13,524 nt of DNA from Desulfobacterales bacterium (GTDB lineage: Bacteria > Desulfobacterota > Desulfobacteria > Desulfobacterales > JAHIVH01), in the NCBI GenBank assembly GCA_020056645.1, contig JAGVHJ010000427.1, positions 1 to 13,524 on the forward strand. The letters run 5' to 3'. How positions within the stretch are numbered: position 1 is the stretch's first letter; each line of letters starts with the position of its first letter. The position numbers were made by a program, and so were the translations under genes. Positions 1 to 7,610 of this stretch are shown here, piece by piece. The notes under the pieces were generated by a model. The model worked only from the letters and a program-made list of their open reading frames with translations, was not told the origin of the DNA and searched no databases.

Positions 1-385
1 AACCTTTGATAACCTTCTCATTCATCCCCTCCGCGAGCATGCAGTGACACATCATCTGGAATTTGGGCGCATTCGACATCACATAGTCGATGAGGCCGCT
101 GATCAGGTTCTCATAGTCCCCCTTGCCCTCTTCTAGGGTCTGCTGGATCATGGGCTCTATTTCCGCCAGGTCCTGTGTCAAGACTTCCGCGAAGAGTTCG
201 TCCCGGGTTGGAAAGTAGCGATAGATGCTTGCGGGGGAGATCCCTGCCGCCTCGGCAATATCCCTCATGCCGATCTCATGAAACGGTTTTTTATCAAAGA
301 GTCTCAGAGACGCATCCATGATGAGCAGCCTTCGGGTCTCCCTCTCTTCTTCTCTTAGTTGTTTAAACGACGATTTTGGTGACAT
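1..385 (-). CDS. TetR/AcrR-family transcriptional regulator, N-terminal part (cut by left window edge)
   Basis: This is the first 128 codons of a regulator that runs off the left edge. The start is ATG at 383-385, preceded by GGAGG (396-400) ten bases upstream. Residues about 15-60 form a typical TetR DNA-binding domain: a first helix around LIMDASLRLFDKKPFHEIGM, then MRDIAEAAGISPASIYRYFP, the family's helix-turn-helix signature, then TRDELFAEVL. The rest is the start of the all-helical ligand and dimerisation domain. TetR proteins are usually repressors released by a small ligand. Beta-oxidation genes are often controlled by acyl-CoA-sensing TetR proteins (FadR, PsrA and LiuR types), and a beta-oxidation operon lies 6 kb away, but the ligand here is unknown. 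The gene follows the acetyltransferase after 217 bases and has its own candidate promoter, so it is probably a separate unit. Confidence 0.92.
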   Translation of the reverse strand, partial: MSPKSSFKQLREEERETRRLLIMDASLRLFDKKPFHEIGMRDIAEAAGISPASIYRYFPTRDELFAEVLTQDLAEIEPMIQQTLEEGKGDYENLISGLIDYVMSNAPKFQMMCHCMLAEGMNEKVIKG

Positions 386-450
386 AATTCGATTTCCTCC
401 GCCTTGTCTCTGCGACACGCATCCTCATAATAAAATTAAAATCTATAAAT

Positions 451-480
451 ATAATAGGTTATCTTTCAGCCCGATGTCGA
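451..480 (-). promoter_or_regulatory. Candidate sigma-70 promoter for the TetR gene
   Basis: On the minus strand TCGACA (475-480, one mismatch to TTGACA) is followed after 18 bases by TATTAT (451-456, one mismatch to TATAAT). The tetR start codon lies about 65 bases further on, in an AT-rich leader. The -35 box overlaps the 8-mer CCATTCGA (478-485 on the minus strand), which also makes up half of the palindrome at 9883-9900. Autoregulation is therefore possible. This is a sequence match only. Confidence 0.42.
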
Positions 481-602
481 ATGGCGCGAAGCGTCTGTTC
501 AACGGTTCACGCGCTGACAACCAGCCTTTTTTTTGGTTCATATTTTCTTTAATTTTCTCTCTCATTCACACGGGACGAATTAGATACCCGGTTTTTTCCC
601 GG

Positions 603-1358
603 TCAATCCCCTATTTTCGGAAATAGGACGGATCGGAACCAGCCTGAGTAGGTGTTACCTTCTAGCATGGCCCTATCTAAAATCCGAAACTGCTCAGCTA
701 GTTTTACCGGGTCGGAAAACCAATCGGCCCTTGTGGTAATTTTTCTTTCTGGGTCCAGTTCCTTGACAACCTTGGCCGGATTTCCAGCTGCTATGGTATT
801 GGATGGAATATCTTTAACAACAACAGCACCTGCGCCAATAATACTATTTTCCCCTATCGTCACTCCTTTGGTAATGATCGCACTATCGCCTATCCACACA
901 TTATTTTCAAGTCTTATCGGTCCTGTCTTGCCCACGGGATAACTTCTGTCGTAAATGCCATGGGCGTCGGAATCCGATAAATAGGCCCGGTTGGCGATCA
1001 TGCAGTTGTCGCCGATGGTGATGGAGGTGGCCGCGCTGATCCGGACGCCCGGACATATCAGGCAATAATCGCCGATGGTTATTCCCTCGATATCGGATTC
1101 GTTGGACCAGATGGTTAGACGCACTTTATTATCCGGTGTGGCGATCAGGGTTAAGAAATCACCAATATGAACCGGCGCGCCAAATACCTCCACATGCCAG
1201 GGCTTCATGAAAACAAACCGCCCCCCCAGGGATTCGAGTTGGGGCCGGATAAACCGGTTCACATAGAACTTCTGAAATCTCTGATACGCCCTCTTGACAA
1301 CATAGGGCCGATGGTCTTTACGCAAATGGGGTTCCTCTGAAAATCGTCCAACAATCAC
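603..1358 (-). CDS. Left-handed beta-helix (hexapeptide-repeat) O-acetyltransferase
   Basis: A 251-residue protein of the hexapeptide-repeat acyltransferase superfamily (maltose/galactoside/colanic-acid acetyltransferase-like). It probably moves an acetyl group from acetyl-CoA to a sugar hydroxyl. Hexapeptide repeats cover about residues 88-195 (ITIGDY, ISAATS, ITIGDN, VWIGDS, VTIGEN, IIGAGA) and end in the usual AGNPAKVVKEL. H133 in SDSDAHG sits where these enzymes carry their catalytic histidine. About 85 N-terminal residues precede the helix and a 50-residue tail follows; neither is recognised. It is the last gene of the 0.6-6.3 kb module, 66 bases after the radical SAM gene. The start is uncertain: the frame opens with a GTG directly after an in-frame TGA and has no clear Shine-Dalgarno sequence. 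The substrate cannot be read from the sequence. Confidence 0.9.
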   Translation of the reverse strand: MIVGRFSEEPHLRKDHRPYVVKRAYQRFQKFYVNRFIRPQLESLGGRFVFMKPWHVEVFGAPVHIGDFLTLIATPDNKVRLTIWSNESDIEGITIGDYCLICPGVRISAATSITIGDNCMIANRAYLSDSDAHGIYDRSYPVGKTGPIRLENNVWIGDSAIITKGVTIGENSIIGAGAVVVKDIPSNTIAAGNPAKVVKELDPERKITTRADWFSDPVKLAEQFRILDRAMLEGNTYSGWFRSVLFPKIGD

Positions 1359-1424
1359 TCACTATGGGCGGCGGAGCAGCCGTCCATGAAGTATATAGGG
1401 AGTGATCCATCTCAAGAACAGGGA

Positions 1425-3014
1425 CTAATTGGGCATGCCTGTCCGATGATTCTTGGTCCAGTACCAGGTAATGGTGGTTCCGTCGATGGCGTATTGAAGA
1501 TATTTAATTTCAAATAGCGATCTCACGACCTGCTCCACCGAGAAAAGATCCTTGCCGATGTGATCCGCAATCATCCTTGCGAAAACCAGCGAATGATCGT
1601 TCTCATTTTTCCCGGTCTCATAGCCGCCCATCTTTTCCACAAGGTCTTCAGAGAGAATTTTAAAAATAATCTCCATGCGATTCGTTCCCGCAACCTTAAA
1701 GAAATCCTCATCGGAACAGGTTCCGTTTTCATACCGCTTCTTCGCTTCGTCGAATTCGTTCTGGATCTGCTGGTTGAAGACTTCTGCGAACCGGCCGATC
1801 TCTTCAGCGGAGAGAGAGCGGGTCTGGACGATGGCATGGTCCGCGTCGTAGAGGTTCCAGTCATCGGTCAGAATTTCGAGATCATAGTTGGAAATATCCT
1901 CCCGGATGGTCGTGCCCGGAAAGGGGGACAGGAGATGGTATCCAAAGGGGATGTTGAGTCCTTTTGCGAATTGAAGGGTCTCTTCCATTGAGTCCCGGGT
2001 CTCACCCGGAAGCCCAAGAATAAACGAGGCGTGGGCGATCATACCCGATTCCTTGCACATCTGAACGGCCTTCTCCGCCTGATCCGGCGTGATATTCTTC
2101 TGGACCGTTTTCAGGATCTCTGGGTTTCCCGATTCGATGCCGAAACTCACGGCGTCACATCCCGCCTTTTTCATGAGATCAAGGGTTTCCCGATTCACCG
2201 AATCAACCCGTGCAAAGGCGCTCCAGGCAAACCGGATATCTCGTTTGAGAATCTCCTCGCAAAATTCGGCGACCCGCTTCTTATTGGCGGTGAAAAAATC
2301 ATCGGCGATGTTGATTCTCGACAAACCAAAAGAGAGAAGATACTCAATTTCATCTACAATCTTCTTGGCGGACCGGTATCTGACTTTCATGCCCACCATC
2401 TTCCGTCCCAGGCAGAAAATGCACTTGTTAGGGCACCCCCGGCTCGTGATGATACTCACCGGAAATCCCAGGGCCAAGTATTTGGACATGGGAAGAAGAT
2501 CCCGGGTGGGAATGGGGAGAGCATCCAGATCCTGAATCAGCTCCCGCGGAGGTGTTTTGATGATCCGCCCCTCCTCCATAAATGCAATTCCACGGATATC
2601 CTTCCACACGGACCGGTCGTGAATGGCGGGCAGCAACTCCTTTAAGGTCAACTCTCCTTCGCCTGAAACAATCACATCCACTTCCGGGTAGGCGTTTAAT
2701 ACATTCTCCTGATCAAAGGAAACATGGGGTCCGCCCATCATGGTAACGGCCTGGGGCCGATGGATTTTCACGGTCTTCATGATTTCGGCGGCCGCAGGAA
2801 AATTCATGGTAACGGAGGTGGCCCCCACCACATTCGGTTGAAAAGCATCAAGCTCGGCTTTCAATTTTTCCGGCCGGTACTGGCTCACGATATAGTCTAA
2901 AATCGTAACCTCATGGCCGGCCGCGATGCATGCGGACGCCACATAACAGATCCCCAGGGGCGGAGAGGGCGCCTGTTCCAGGGGATACGGGGGGGCGATC
3001 AACGCGATTTTCAT
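1425..3014 (-). CDS. B12-binding-domain radical SAM protein
   Basis: A 529-residue protein joining an N-terminal cobalamin-binding-type Rossmann domain (residues 1-150; MKIALIAPPYP at the start, MMGGPHVSFD near 92, VSGEGE near 116) to a radical SAM TIM-barrel domain. The [4Fe-4S] cluster ligands are C194, C198 and C201 in RGCPNKCIFC, the canonical CX3CX2C, and SFGIESGNPEILKTVQKNIT is typical of this class. About 120 C-terminal residues are unassigned. Relatives include P-methylases, hopanoid and lipid methylases and BchE-like cyclases, so the reaction could be methylation or rearrangement of an unactivated carbon. The DxHxxG cobalamin histidine motif is not visible at its expected place (DYIVSQYRP, from residue 40). 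I chose ATG 3012-3014 because AAGGAG (3022-3027) lies seven bases upstream; an ATG at 3032 overlaps that ribosome site. The gene sits between a methyltransferase and an acetyltransferase gene. Confidence 0.94.
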   Translation of the reverse strand: MKIALIAPPYPLEQAPSPPLGICYVASACIAAGHEVTILDYIVSQYRPEKLKAELDAFQPNVVGATSVTMNFPAAAEIMKTVKIHRPQAVTMMGGPHVSFDQENVLNAYPEVDVIVSGEGELTLKELLPAIHDRSVWKDIRGIAFMEEGRIIKTPPRELIQDLDALPIPTRDLLPMSKYLALGFPVSIITSRGCPNKCIFCLGRKMVGMKVRYRSAKKIVDEIEYLLSFGLSRINIADDFFTANKKRVAEFCEEILKRDIRFAWSAFARVDSVNRETLDLMKKAGCDAVSFGIESGNPEILKTVQKNITPDQAEKAVQMCKESGMIAHASFILGLPGETRDSMEETLQFAKGLNIPFGYHLLSPFPGTTIREDISNYDLEILTDDWNLYDADHAIVQTRSLSAEEIGRFAEVFNQQIQNEFDEAKKRYENGTCSDEDFFKVAGTNRMEIIFKILSEDLVEKMGGYETGKNENDHSLVFARMIADHIGKDLFSVEQVVRSLFEIKYLQYAIDGTTITWYWTKNHRTGMPN

Positions 3015-3052
3015 TCTTCTACTCCTTATCATTTACAATATATCAACCATCA

Positions 3053-3073
3053 ATAGGGGTGTCTCTCCCCTAT
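3053..3073. other. Intercistronic hairpin between methyltransferase and radical SAM genes
   Basis: ATAGGGG (3053-3059) and CCCCTAT (3067-3073) form a perfect 7-bp stem with a 7-base loop. It lies in the 81-base gap between the radical SAM start and the methyltransferase stop, downstream of the radical SAM ribosome-binding site in + coordinates and therefore upstream of it in transcription only for the 3014 gene's leader. No T-tract follows on the minus strand, so it is not a good terminator. It may be an mRNA stability or processing element, or chance. Confidence 0.4.
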
Positions 3074-3095
3074 GTTCATTCCAAAAGGGAAGGTA

Positions 3096-3806
3096 CTACT
3101 CTTTTCTTGAATAAAACACAACACTTTTCCCGATAAAGGGATTCAAGCACCGATCCATGATCCGGGTGATTACCGGTTGTCGCAGTGTATCCCAATCCAA
3201 TAATCGTTTGTAAAGATTCACCATTTTCACATCGTCCCGGGTTGGCCCAAAAGCGCATTTGAGCCACCAGTAGGGCGTGTGGAGGCCATGGGCGAAATGG
3301 AAGTCGTGAAGGGTCACCCCCGCGTTCAAGAGGAGAGAGCGGATCGTTTTCTCTTTATAAATCCGGATATGCCCCTGATTGACCAAGTAATACTCATCGG
3401 AAAGGGCCCAGCATATCCGCTCCGGCAGGTAACGGGGAACGCTCACCACGAGCTCCCCCCCTTTTTTCAATACCCGGACGAGCTCAGAGAGGGCTTTACG
3501 GTCGTCTGGAATATGTTCCAACACCTCGGAACAGATGACAATATCAAAAAAATGGTCTTGAAAAGGAAGCGCCGTGATATCCGACACGGCAAGGCCCCAC
3601 GCCCCACCATCCCACGCGCCCGCGAACTGGTGAAACCTGAGCCGGTCGCCGGCTTTTTGCAGATCAGCGGCGCTCAGATCCGCCCCCACGACAAACGCAT
3701 CCTTATATTTGAGGGCGTATGCCGCATGCCTTCCCTGCCCGCATCCCACATCGAGAATTTTTACGCCGGGCTTGATGGTCAATTTATCGAAATCGACGGT
3801 TACCAT
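3096..3806 (-). CDS. Class I SAM-dependent methyltransferase (Methyltransf_11-like)
   Basis: A 236-residue protein with the class I methyltransferase fold. Motif I is ILDVGCGQGRHA (residues 17-28), which binds S-adenosylmethionine. The acidic residue after strand 2 is D43 in VGADLSAADL. Motif IV is FDIVICSEVLEHIPDD (87-102), followed by LVRVLKKGGELVVSVP. This pattern is the ubiE/Methyltransf_11 group, often found methylating sugars or lipids in glycan clusters. The substrate is unknown. Its first 23 bases overlap the end of the glycosyltransferase gene, and AGAGAGG (3813-3819) lies six bases before the ATG inside that gene, so the two are probably translationally coupled. The C-terminal half, with the aromatic stretch HGLHTPYWWLK, is not diagnostic. 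Confidence 0.93.
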   Translation of the reverse strand: MVTVDFDKLTIKPGVKILDVGCGQGRHAAYALKYKDAFVVGADLSAADLQKAGDRLRFHQFAGAWDGGAWGLAVSDITALPFQDHFFDIVICSEVLEHIPDDRKALSELVRVLKKGGELVVSVPRYLPERICWALSDEYYLVNQGHIRIYKEKTIRSLLLNAGVTLHDFHFAHGLHTPYWWLKCAFGPTRDDVKMVNLYKRLLDWDTLRQPVITRIMDRCLNPFIGKSVVFYSRKE

Positions 3807-5040
3807 GAATAACCTCTCTGTATATATCTACTGTTTTCTGAGCCGCCATGGACCATGAAAAAAGCCGATGAACCCTCTCGTAGCCTGCCTGCCCCATTTC
3901 ACGTGCCTTTTCCGGATGATCCAGCAAAAAGGCGATCGCATTGGCGAGGGCCTGTGAATCGGCCGGTGGTACAAGGATCGCATCTTTTCCCGCAACTTCC
4001 GGAAGCGCGCCCCCGGTCGTACAGATCACCGGCACCTGACAGGCCATGGCCTCTCCCACCGGAAGACCGAAGCCCTCATAAAGCGAGGGAACCACGGCAA
4101 TGGATGCCCTGGCGTAATGGTGAATAAAGGCCGGATCTGAAATCCGTCCCGTAAAGGTAACGATATCTTCAAGGCCCAGGGTCTGAATCAATTTCTCAAT
4201 TCCGCCGTTTTTTTTGGGCGTCCCGATCACCGTGAGCCGGATCTCCCGTTTCAATGAAAGATCATGGACCGCGTGCAGAAGATAGTAGAGCCCTTTCAAG
4301 GGGCTGTCGGCGCTATTGGTCACGATCAGCCGGTTTTTGTCCCGTTCCACACCCGGCAACGGTCGGAAGAGCGTCGTATCAATCCCGTTTGGAACCACCC
4401 GGATCTTTTTTTCAGAGATGGAAAAATCCCTGGCGATATCTTTTCTAGAGCATTCGGATACCGTGATAATAGGGTTGAGCCGCCTTGCCACCCGCTTCTG
4501 CATGCTGAGAAAGGAGTACCACCGCATGAACTGCATTTTCTTCCAGGTGGCGCTCACGCTATTGATGGCGATCTCCCGGTCCCGCGTGATGGGATGGTGG
4601 ATGGTCGCGATGGTCGGGACATGCTTTTCCATGCGGAGAAGGCCATATGAAAGGCTCTGATTGTCATGAATGATGTCGTACTGGTGGAAACGGTTCTTCA
4701 GATACCGCAAGGCCCGGATTCCAAAAATCAAGGGCTCGGGATAGCCCATGGACATGGTGCTCACCCACTCCATGAGATTGACAGGATCGCTGAATTTTTT
4801 TAACGGCGGCAGCCGATTCATATTGGCGGGATTATAAAGATCGAGCCCCTTGAGCATCACCAGAGGAATCGATGGATCAAGCTCGGGTTCAGGTGGACCC
4901 GAGATCACATCAATCTGATGCCCAAGCTCCTTCAACGCATGGCTCAGATTTTTGATGTAAACCCCCTGCCCGCCGCAGTGTGGATTACTTCTGTAGCTTA
5001 ACAAACATATCCGTAAAGGATCATTCTGAGACGGCTTCAT
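3784..5040 (-). CDS. GT4-family glycosyltransferase (GT-B fold)
   Basis: A 418-residue retaining glycosyltransferase of the GT4 type (glycogen synthase/PimA/WaaG-like), using a nucleotide-sugar donor. The N-terminal acceptor domain has the glycine-rich loop GGQGVYIKNL (residues 23-32). The C-terminal donor domain has VVPNGIDTTLFRP (216-228) and the family's EX7E motif in EGFGLPVGE (E322 and E330), followed by GGALPEV. No signal peptide or membrane segment is seen, so it probably works at the inner face of the membrane on a lipid-linked or soluble acceptor. I placed the start at ATG 5038-5040 rather than the TTG one codon upstream. No strong Shine-Dalgarno is visible; the esterase gene ends 22 bases before, so re-initiation is plausible. 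The methyltransferase gene overlaps its 3' end. Confidence 0.95.
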   Translation of the reverse strand: MKPSQNDPLRICLLSYRSNPHCGGQGVYIKNLSHALKELGHQIDVISGPPEPELDPSIPLVMLKGLDLYNPANMNRLPPLKKFSDPVNLMEWVSTMSMGYPEPLIFGIRALRYLKNRFHQYDIIHDNQSLSYGLLRMEKHVPTIATIHHPITRDREIAINSVSATWKKMQFMRWYSFLSMQKRVARRLNPIITVSECSRKDIARDFSISEKKIRVVPNGIDTTLFRPLPGVERDKNRLIVTNSADSPLKGLYYLLHAVHDLSLKREIRLTVIGTPKKNGGIEKLIQTLGLEDIVTFTGRISDPAFIHHYARASIAVVPSLYEGFGLPVGEAMACQVPVICTTGGALPEVAGKDAILVPPADSQALANAIAFLLDHPEKAREMGQAGYERVHRLFSWSMAAQKTVDIYREVIHGNRRFR

Positions 5041-5062
5041 CAAGTATTACGTTTCTATCCGG

Positions 5063-6124
5063 TCACGATAAAAGGTCATAGGCTTTTAAAATGGGGCGCA
5101 GTTTTTTTGCGAGATTCTCACCGATCTGAACCATGCCGAGATCTCCCAGGTGAATGAGATCCGGGCCAAGGCCGCCCGCGATATCGGGCATCAGTTCCGG
5201 CCCTTCAATAAGAAAAAGGTTCTCAAGGGATGCCTCCTTCACGGCCTGTCTCAAGAGATTCCGGTAAAGATCTGGCCGCTGTCCCTCCAGAAAATCGCCA
5301 TAATAAGGTTTGATGGTGATGCAGAACACCGGCCTCTTTGAGTCGCTCTCCGCGATCCGCCTGACCATGTAGCGCACCCGCTCCAGAAATTCATCGGGAG
5401 AAAACCGGTCGACCATGTTCACGGATAGGGCGAGTGTCGCGAAATCCCAATCTTTCCGTTCCGCGATATAATCGGCCATTTCCGGTTCGCAATAGGCGGA
5501 GCAGCTGATTCCCAGGTTGATGACATCCGCCCCCAGCCGGCATCCAGCCTGACTCGTATAGCTCAAGTGGGGGCCAGAAGCGTATGCGCCCTGGGTCACG
5601 GATGATCCATAGGCCAGATAGGTGCGTTTCGGCAGCTCATCGGGTCTGGGAGGCCGAATGCACCCTTTGGATTTAACATGATGAAAGCGGATCGGGACGC
5701 CCATGGTTCTTCCCCACAATCGTATCCGGCAGACGCAGGGGGAAAACGGTGAATTTTTAGAAATTTGTTGAGCCATGGTCATAAAATTCTCATGGGGCAT
5801 CACAATATCCACCGCCGTTTTTTCCCGGTGGATGATGAAACGCTGCCGGGACTGAAATGTTCCAAAAAAGACATGGGCCTCCGCATGTCCCTCCCCTTCC
5901 CCAATGACATCCGCAATTTTATCCACGGAAAGGGTGACCCTAACAGGATAGGTGTCGCTCACAAACCGGATCTCCGAGCCTGACGGACAGATCATCATGA
6001 GCTGGCCAGCTTTACTCAGGTGTTTTCCCACCGTTTCTGGGACCCGTTCGAGCAGCACCCCCTCAACGCCCTTGTGATGGGAGACAATATCGATATTATG
6101 GAACTCCAGGTCTTCTACAATCAT
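5063..6124 (-). CDS. SGNH/GDSL-family esterase or lipase with N-terminal beta-rich domain
   Basis: A 353-residue hydrolase. The C-terminal half (from about residue 165) is an SGNH domain: nucleophile S175 in YGSSVTQGA, oxyanion glycine G205 in NLGISCSA, asparagine N236 in LALSVNMVDR (block III) and the catalytic pair D322 and H325 in PDLIHLGDLG. All four SGNH blocks are present, so it should be active. Residues 1-160 are predicted mostly beta and resemble the N-terminal accessory domain of carbohydrate-ester hydrolases such as CE2-like proteins; that comparison is from memory. It probably removes acyl or acetyl groups from a glycan or lipid. No signal peptide is visible, so it may be cytoplasmic. 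It starts three bases after the stop of the small membrane protein gene, so the two are probably coupled. With the acetyltransferase at 603-1358 it could form an add/remove pair. Confidence 0.9.
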   Translation of the reverse strand: MIVEDLEFHNIDIVSHHKGVEGVLLERVPETVGKHLSKAGQLMMICPSGSEIRFVSDTYPVRVTLSVDKIADVIGEGEGHAEAHVFFGTFQSRQRFIIHREKTAVDIVMPHENFMTMAQQISKNSPFSPCVCRIRLWGRTMGVPIRFHHVKSKGCIRPPRPDELPKRTYLAYGSSVTQGAYASGPHLSYTSQAGCRLGADVINLGISCSAYCEPEMADYIAERKDWDFATLALSVNMVDRFSPDEFLERVRYMVRRIAESDSKRPVFCITIKPYYGDFLEGQRPDLYRNLLRQAVKEASLENLFLIEGPELMPDIAGGLGPDLIHLGDLGMVQIGENLAKKLRPILKAYDLLS

Positions 6125-6127
6125 GAC

Positions 6128-6346
6128 TCATCTCAATTCCGAATAGGCGGCCTGGTTCCCGGCCAGAGAGTTCATGGCATCAATAAGCGCAGGGGCGGCG
6201 GCGCGTTTCTCCTTCCGAAGTGTTTCCTTATAATAAAGCCACCCGCCGATCAAAAACCCGATACCGTTCAGAGCGAAACAGATAAACAAAAAAAGATACC
6301 CCCGTATGGCCAAAACGATTCTCATACTCTGATGCATTCTCCACAT
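6128..6346 (-). CDS. Small membrane protein of unknown function, first gene of the glycan module
   Basis: A 72-residue protein with one long hydrophobic stretch (about residues 9-40: RIVLAIRGYLFLFICFALNG, then IGFLIGGWLYY) that could cross the membrane once or form a tight hairpin. It is followed by a basic segment KETLRKEKR and a polar tail of 25 residues. I do not recognise a family. Its stop is three bases before the esterase ATG, so the two are probably translationally coupled; a membrane anchor or partner for that hydrolase is a guess from position only. The longest version is given; the in-frame ATG at 6337 is better spaced from AAGG (nine bases) and may be the true start, giving 69 residues. 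Only 22 bases separate the 6346 ATG from the thiolase terminator. Confidence 0.72.
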   Translation of the reverse strand: MWRMHQSMRIVLAIRGYLFLFICFALNGIGFLIGGWLYYKETLRKEKRAAAPALIDAMNSLAGNQAAYSELR

Positions 6347-6368
6347 CCTTAATTTATTTTTCTCAAAA

Positions 6369-6404
6369 CAAATAATGACCGCTTGATAGGGCGGTCATTA
6401 TTTG
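6369..6404 (-). terminator. Strong rho-independent terminator of the beta-oxidation operon
   Basis: A perfect 14-bp inverted repeat (CAAATAATGACCGC at 6369-6382 and its complement at 6391-6404) with an 8-base loop lies 24 bases after the thiolase stop. On the minus strand the stem is followed by TTTTG, and its foot is itself AT-rich. On the plus strand no T-tract follows, so it acts on the thiolase transcript. Confidence 0.85.
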
Positions 6405-6428
6405 CTTATCACTCACACACTCAATCCA

Positions 6429-7610
6429 TCACACCTTTTCGATCAAGACCCCTGCGCCATTTCCGAACCCGCCGCAAAGGGTTGCAATGCCATATTTTTC
6501 ATTGGGGCATTCGGTTTTCATGACATTCATCAGGGTGACGAGAACTCTTGCTCCCGACTCGCCCAGAGGGTGGCCAAGGGCGATGGCTCCGCCCCACAGG
6601 TTCACCTTGTCAAAGGGCGCATTGGCTTTATCGATTCCGGTTTCCCGGATACATGCCAGGGCTTGAGCCGCAAAGGCTTCGTTGATTTCATAAGCGCCGA
6701 TATCCTTGGGACCCAGACCGGTTTTCTTGAATATTTTCTTAATAGCCAGCTCCGGGCCCATGCCCATGAGGGTCGGATCGTTTCCTTCCTGAACACCCAG
6801 TTTGTATTTATAGGTGTATGAGAGTCCCAACTGATCGGCTTTCTCCCGGCTCATGAGAAGAAGGGCCGCAGCACCTGCGGTCAGAGGAGAAGAAGTTGCC
6901 GCAGTGACTCTTCCGTCAGCCTGGAAAGGCGTTCTCATGGTCGCCATCTGGGCCGCGTCAAGGGTTTCTCTCACCCACTGGTCTTTTGTCACGAGGAATT
7001 CGGTGCCGTCTTCCTTTTTACCCATGACCGGAACGATCTCGTTTTTAAATTTACCAGCCACGGTTGCGGCATAGGCTTTTTTATGGGAATAGATGGCCAT
7101 GTTTTCCATGTCCGCTCTGGCGATATCGTATAGTTTCGCGACTTTTTCCGCAGTGTTTCCCATGGGGATTTCAAGCATGTTATAGCGAGTGAAGAAAGCA
7201 TCCGGGAATCCCATATTGGCGCCCATGGGCACCTTTTCCATATCTTCCACGCCCGCCGCGATCATGATATCCTCTTCGCCGCTGATAATGGCGCGGGCCG
7301 CATCAATGGTGGCCGCCATACCTGATGGACACTGGTTCGAAACAGTCTGGGTGGGCACCCGTTCCGGAAATCCATGGGAAAGCCATGTCAGACGGGCCAC
7401 ATCATTCTGCAGACCTGAGGGATTGGCCGTCCCTACAAACAAAGCGCCGATATCTTCTGGTTTCACTTTTGAATTTCTTTCAAACAAGGCTTTCAAGACA
7501 GCCGCCAGCGTCTGATCGGGCTTGAGATTCTTAAACCAGCCTTTTTCCGCGTGGGCTCTTGCATTCGCCGTTCTCACACCATCGATAAACACACACTCTT
7601 TCATTTGCAT
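6429..7610 (-). CDS. Thiolase-family acetyl-CoA C-acyltransferase
   Basis: A 393-residue enzyme, the normal length for thiolases, performing the last beta-oxidation step: cleaving 3-ketoacyl-CoA with CoA to acetyl-CoA and a shorter acyl-CoA (or the reverse condensation). The nucleophilic cysteine is C94 in VSNQCPSGM. NEAFA (N310) is conserved, H347 lies in GGAIALGHPLGESGAR, and the second catalytic cysteine is C379 in ATLCGGFGNGAG. All expected catalytic groups are present. The start is ATG 7608-7610 with AAGGAG (7619-7624) eight bases upstream. It is the third gene of the operon after dehydrogenase and hydratase and is followed by a strong terminator. Chain-length preference cannot be judged; both FadA-type and acetoacetyl-CoA-type thiolases share these motifs, so I give no symbol. 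Confidence 0.96.
   Translation of the reverse strand: MQMKECVFIDGVRTANARAHAEKGWFKNLKPDQTLAAVLKALFERNSKVKPEDIGALFVGTANPSGLQNDVARLTWLSHGFPERVPTQTVSNQCPSGMAATIDAARAIISGEEDIMIAAGVEDMEKVPMGANMGFPDAFFTRYNMLEIPMGNTAEKVAKLYDIARADMENMAIYSHKKAYAATVAGKFKNEIVPVMGKKEDGTEFLVTKDQWVRETLDAAQMATMRTPFQADGRVTAATSSPLTAGAAALLLMSREKADQLGLSYTYKYKLGVQEGNDPTLMGMGPELAIKKIFKKTGLGPKDIGAYEINEAFAAQALACIRETGIDKANAPFDKVNLWGGAIALGHPLGESGARVLVTLMNVMKTECPNEKYGIATLCGGFGNGAGVLIEKV

Noticed and set aside
580..602. Possible terminator after the acetyltransferase gene (two CCGG blocks around an A run)
   Set aside because: The stem would be only four base pairs and no T-tract follows.
2031..2645. Long plus-strand open frames (204 and 148 codons) opposite the radical SAM gene
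   Set aside because: They are antisense to a gene with clear motifs, have no ribosome site and show no recognisable protein features.
3279..3812. Plus-strand 177-codon frame opposite the methyltransferase gene
   Set aside because: Same reason: the opposite strand encodes an intact methyltransferase with all motifs.
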